Source: an uncultured Rhodospirillales bacterium (GTDB lineage: Bacteria > Pseudomonadota > Alphaproteobacteria > Acetobacterales > Acetobacteraceae). From it: a stretch of 5,100 nt of DNA. Of the stretch, positions 5,005 through 5,100 are shown one piece after another. The position numbers were made by a program, and so were the translations under genes. Within the stretch, counting starts at the first letter, position 1; every line of letters begins with the position of its first letter. The stretch is from positions 1-5,100 of the forward strand of contig CAIYPH010000851.1 of assembly GCA_903928045.1 (NCBI GenBank). Direction: 5' to 3'. The notes beneath the pieces were generated by a model, which worked only from the letters and a program-made list of their open reading frames with translations, did no database searches and was not told the DNA's origin.

Positions 5005-5100
5005 ATGACCACAATCACGCTTCCGACCGCTGACGCCGGCAAGGTTCGTCTTGGCGCCATCGCCCGCACCCTCCCCACCACCGATGCCGGCAAGGTCCGC
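5005..5100 (+). CDS. Unrecognised protein with N-terminal tandem repeats (3' end outside window)
   Basis: Only the first 32 codons are visible, beginning MTTITLPTADAGKVRLG. I do not recognise the family. The start is supported by AAGGA nine bases upstream and by a long non-coding region before it. From residue 5 a 17-residue unit, TLPTxDAGKVRLGAIAR, repeats in tandem: copy 1 is residues 5-21, and copy 2 begins at 22 and is cut by the window end after 11 residues. Of those 11, ten are identical to copy 1. The unit has two Lys/Arg positions in KVR, a terminal Arg, one Asp and small hydrophobic residues; no Cys or aromatic residue is present. There is no hydrophobic signal peptide. Options include a repeat-rich surface or phage-tail-like protein, a modular peptide precursor, or a larger protein with a short repeated head. 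Nothing in the visible part decides between these. Confidence 0.6.
   Translation, partial: MTTITLPTADAGKVRLGAIARTLPTTDAGKVR
5017..5100 (+). repeat. 51-base in-frame tandem repeat (second copy cut by window end)
   Basis: Copy 1 spans 5017-5067 and copy 2 starts at 5068, running to the window end after 33 bases. Aligned codons encode the same residue at 10 of 11 positions, yet six of these ten codons differ at the third base. The only amino acid change is Ala9 versus Thr26 (GCT/ACC). The block GCCGGCAAGGT (from 5035 and from 5086) is identical in both copies. Confidence 0.75.

Overview
The window reads as chromosomal DNA of a GC-rich alphaproteobacterium. The evidence is the strong G/C bias at third codon positions, a Cox15-type heme A synthase without the cysteine pairs seen in Bacillus CtaA, a tyrosine phosphatase of a type common in Alphaproteobacteria, and a non-coding region with a perfect match to the CtrA consensus (TTAA-N7-TTAAC) and several GANTC (CcrM) sites. 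I cannot name a genus. All genes found lie on the + strand, and I see no transposase, integrase, CRISPR array, tRNA or rRNA.

Layout. At 2-346 is the 3' end of a tyrosine phosphatase gene with its CX5R active site. Next comes a tightly packed series: a DUF2461 protein (413-1090), two adjacent paralogous hot-dog thioesterases (1105-1590 and 1590-2072, overlapping by one base), a 42-base gap with a possible promoter, then ctaA (2115-3203) and tldD (3182-4639), which overlap by 22 bases. The spacing suggests one or two transcription units. ctaA makes heme A for cytochrome aa3 oxidase, and tldD encodes one subunit of the TldD/TldE metalloprotease. The substrate of the thioesterases is not evident; they most resemble the betainyl-CoA thioesterase branch of the 4HBT-like family.

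The unusual part is 4640-5100. After tldD there is a 365-base non-coding region much richer in A/T than its surroundings. It holds seven TTAA tetramers; by eye the upstream 4.6 kb has none except the one formed at the tldD stop codon. It also holds a perfect 14-bp inverted repeat with a 4-base loop that contains the CtrA-like box, a second overlapping inverted repeat, a separate AT-rich dyad and a GC-rich hairpin. A gene with a good Shine-Dalgarno sequence then starts at 5005 and runs off the window. Its first 32 residues already show a 17-residue tandem repeat (unit TLPTxDAGKVRLGAIAR) in which the peptide is kept while synonymous codon positions differ. I do not recognise this protein. The repeat protein and its possibly cell-cycle-controlled promoter region are the best candidates for something undescribed, but most of the gene lies outside the window.
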